A stretch of 64,000 bases of DNA from Flavobacteriaceae bacterium (GTDB lineage: Bacteria; Bacteroidota; Bacteroidia; Flavobacteriales; Flavobacteriaceae): the NCBI GenBank assembly GCA_002862755.1, contig PKDY01000055.1, forward strand, positions 1 to 64,000, written 5' to 3'. Numbering within the stretch: position 1 is the first letter of the stretch; each line of letters begins with the position of its first letter. The notes under the pieces were generated by a model. That model was not told the origin of the DNA. It worked only from the letters and a program-made list of their open reading frames with translations, and made no database searches. Below, piece by piece: positions 63,155-64,000 of the stretch. A program made the translations under genes and the position numbers.

Positions 63155-64000
63155 TTATTCGTACTCATAACTTACTATGGTTTTTAGAAGTCCTGTATGC
63201 TCAACATGAGTTTTGGGATAATCCATTTCATTATAGGTATAGGTATACTGATATTCCTTTTTAGAAGGTGTAGTCGATGAAAATTTTAAAAAATTATGAT
63301 ACGAAATACTTTCTAAGGGAAATTCTTTCTCGTGGGGTGCAATTAAAGTAACGATGGTTTTGTAATTTTTCCCAAATACATTTTGGACAACTAATCGCAT
63401 TGCCGATTGCTTATCGTCATAATCATAACTATCAGTAGAGCGGTCACCAAAAACGCCTTTGTAAGCAATTAAATCGCCTTCTATATAATCAATTCTTTTA
63501 TTACTAATTACTTTTTCGTTAATATCGCGTTCCGATTCATTGACTATTCTTCCGTTTTCCAGCGTATAATCAATCCATTGTACAAATTTTAAAGGACTAT
63601 TGCTTTTTTTGGTTATGGCTCTAATTTTATTACCATCATATTTATAGGTAATCGTTTTGGTTACACTTTTTCCTCCTTCTTCGTATTCATTGACATATTT
63701 AATTAAATTATGTCTCGTATCATACTCGTAAGTTGCTACTTCTTTCCAACCGCTCATTTCATTTTCACGTACTGTTCTTTCTAAATATCCATTAGAATTA
63801 TAAAAAAACGATTGAATAATATCTGAAGTTTTAATAGAAGCTAATTTCCCATCCTGAAAAGTATATTTTTTAGTAATATATTCTCCCGTTTTTGTATTGG
63901 TTTCAATACTAGTAATTTGTTTTAATTTAATGGAAACATCTGATTCTTGAGCTTGTACATAGAAAATGAAAACAAACCCAAGTAGGGCTAGTAGATTTTT
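63155..64000 (-). CDS. Secreted YD-repeat-like protein, cut by the window edge
   Basis: The track starts at Met 63757, but the frame stays open for another 81 codons to the edge (KNLLALLGFVFIFYVQAQESD...), which reads as a signal peptide ending VQAQ followed by mature sequence. At least 282 residues are therefore encoded, lacking only the first one or few. The body has YD-like elements (YEYDTRHNLIKYVNEYEEGG, ITYKYDGNKI, YDYDDKQSA), common in flavobacterial secreted proteins and RHS-like repeats. Function unknown. The 5' end is partial because of the window, not mutation. Confidence 0.78.
   Translation of the reverse strand, partial: KNLLALLGFVFIFYVQAQESDVSIKLKQITSIETNTKTGEYITKKYTFQDGKLASIKTSDIIQSFFYNSNGYLERTVRENEMSGWKEVATYEYDTRHNLIKYVNEYEEGGKSVTKTITYKYDGNKIRAITKKSNSPLKFVQWIDYTLENGRIVNESERDINEKVISNKRIDYIEGDLIAYKGVFGDRSTDSYDYDDKQSAMRLVVQNVFGKNYKTIVTLIAPHEKEFPLESISYHNFLKFSSTTPSKKEYQYTYTYNEMDYPKTHVEHTGLLKTIVSYEYE

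Overview
This window is chromosomal DNA from a low-GC member of the Bacteroidota, almost certainly a Flavobacteriaceae and most likely Flavobacterium or a close relative. The evidence is: a type IX secretion (T9SS) PorQ gene and a secreted glucanase ending in a T9SS type A sorting domain; the long flavobacterial form of NusB; PUR-family (DUF3276), DUF6952, DUF6428 and UMF1 proteins; a cyclophilin-FKBP fusion; and repeated promoters of the Bacteroidota type, TTG-N18-20-TAnnTTTG. No rRNA, tRNA, CRISPR array, insertion sequence, integrase or phage gene was seen. Both ends cut genes: a + strand gene ends at 148, and a - strand secreted protein runs off the right edge.

Layout. 0.2-3.2 kb: nusB-DUF1573 lipoprotein-yajC and leucine dehydrogenase. 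3.4-12.9 kb: an ABC exporter, PUR-alpha-like protein, CsaA, Mpo1-like protein, thioredoxin-like protein, CDF metal exporter, small cytochrome c lipoprotein, a Crp-type regulator beside a membrane-anchored hydrolase, the dual immunophilin, an acetyltransferase and a short-chain dehydrogenase. 13.1-18.3 kb: DUF2975 plus HTH, then an ABC ATPase with a giant permease fused to an M1 aminopeptidase. 18.3-22.1 kb: DUF1569, trmD, rplS, DoxX, lpdA. 22.2-24.3 kb: a six-cysteine double-glycine leader peptide, an Lrp regulator and a divergent PLP sulfur amino acid enzyme. 24.3-31.2 kb: M28 peptidase, NhaC, KatG, and a peroxiredoxin-thioredoxin-DUF6952 cluster. 31.3-36.8 kb: GH16 T9SS enzyme and an arsenic operon (arsR-DUF6428-arsC-aquaporin) with a clear palindromic operator. 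37.8-45.1 kb: rpsA, VOC protein, cmk, porQ, lon. 45.2-56.7 kb: lipoprotein, MFS carrier, M48 protease, hydrolase, two tandem chalcone-isomerase-fold proteins, YihY-nadC, DUF2853, menD, GNAT, glutathione peroxidase, K+ channel. 56.7-60.9 kb: a GbsR/MarR regulator followed by a five-gene membrane/redox operon. 60.9-62.9 kb: two unrecognised paralogues. 63.1-64.0 kb: edge-truncated secreted protein.

How genes work together. Redox defence is a recurring theme: KatG, a two-Cys peroxiredoxin with its own thioredoxin, glutathione peroxidase and a DCC protein. The arsenic operon has no ArsB or Acr3 pump; arsenite would leave through the aquaporin. The PorQ machinery gene and the T9SS-tagged GH16 enzyme imply polysaccharide degradation outside the cell.

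The most unusual items are: the ABC permease-M1 peptidase fusion; the GbsR regulator whose own promoter and whose downstream operon carry the same AACTTTCA-N8-TGAAAGTT inverted repeat; the Cys-rich double-glycine leader peptide; the pair of unknown paralogues at 60.9-62.9 kb; and a 130 bp imperfect inverted repeat inside the arsenic operon. Eight gene starts in the ORF track (leucine dehydrogenase, PUR protein, trmD, rplS, aquaporin, arsR, menD, gbsR) were moved downstream; most of the rejected starts are non-ATG codons. All functions are read from sequence and memory of families; no database search was run.
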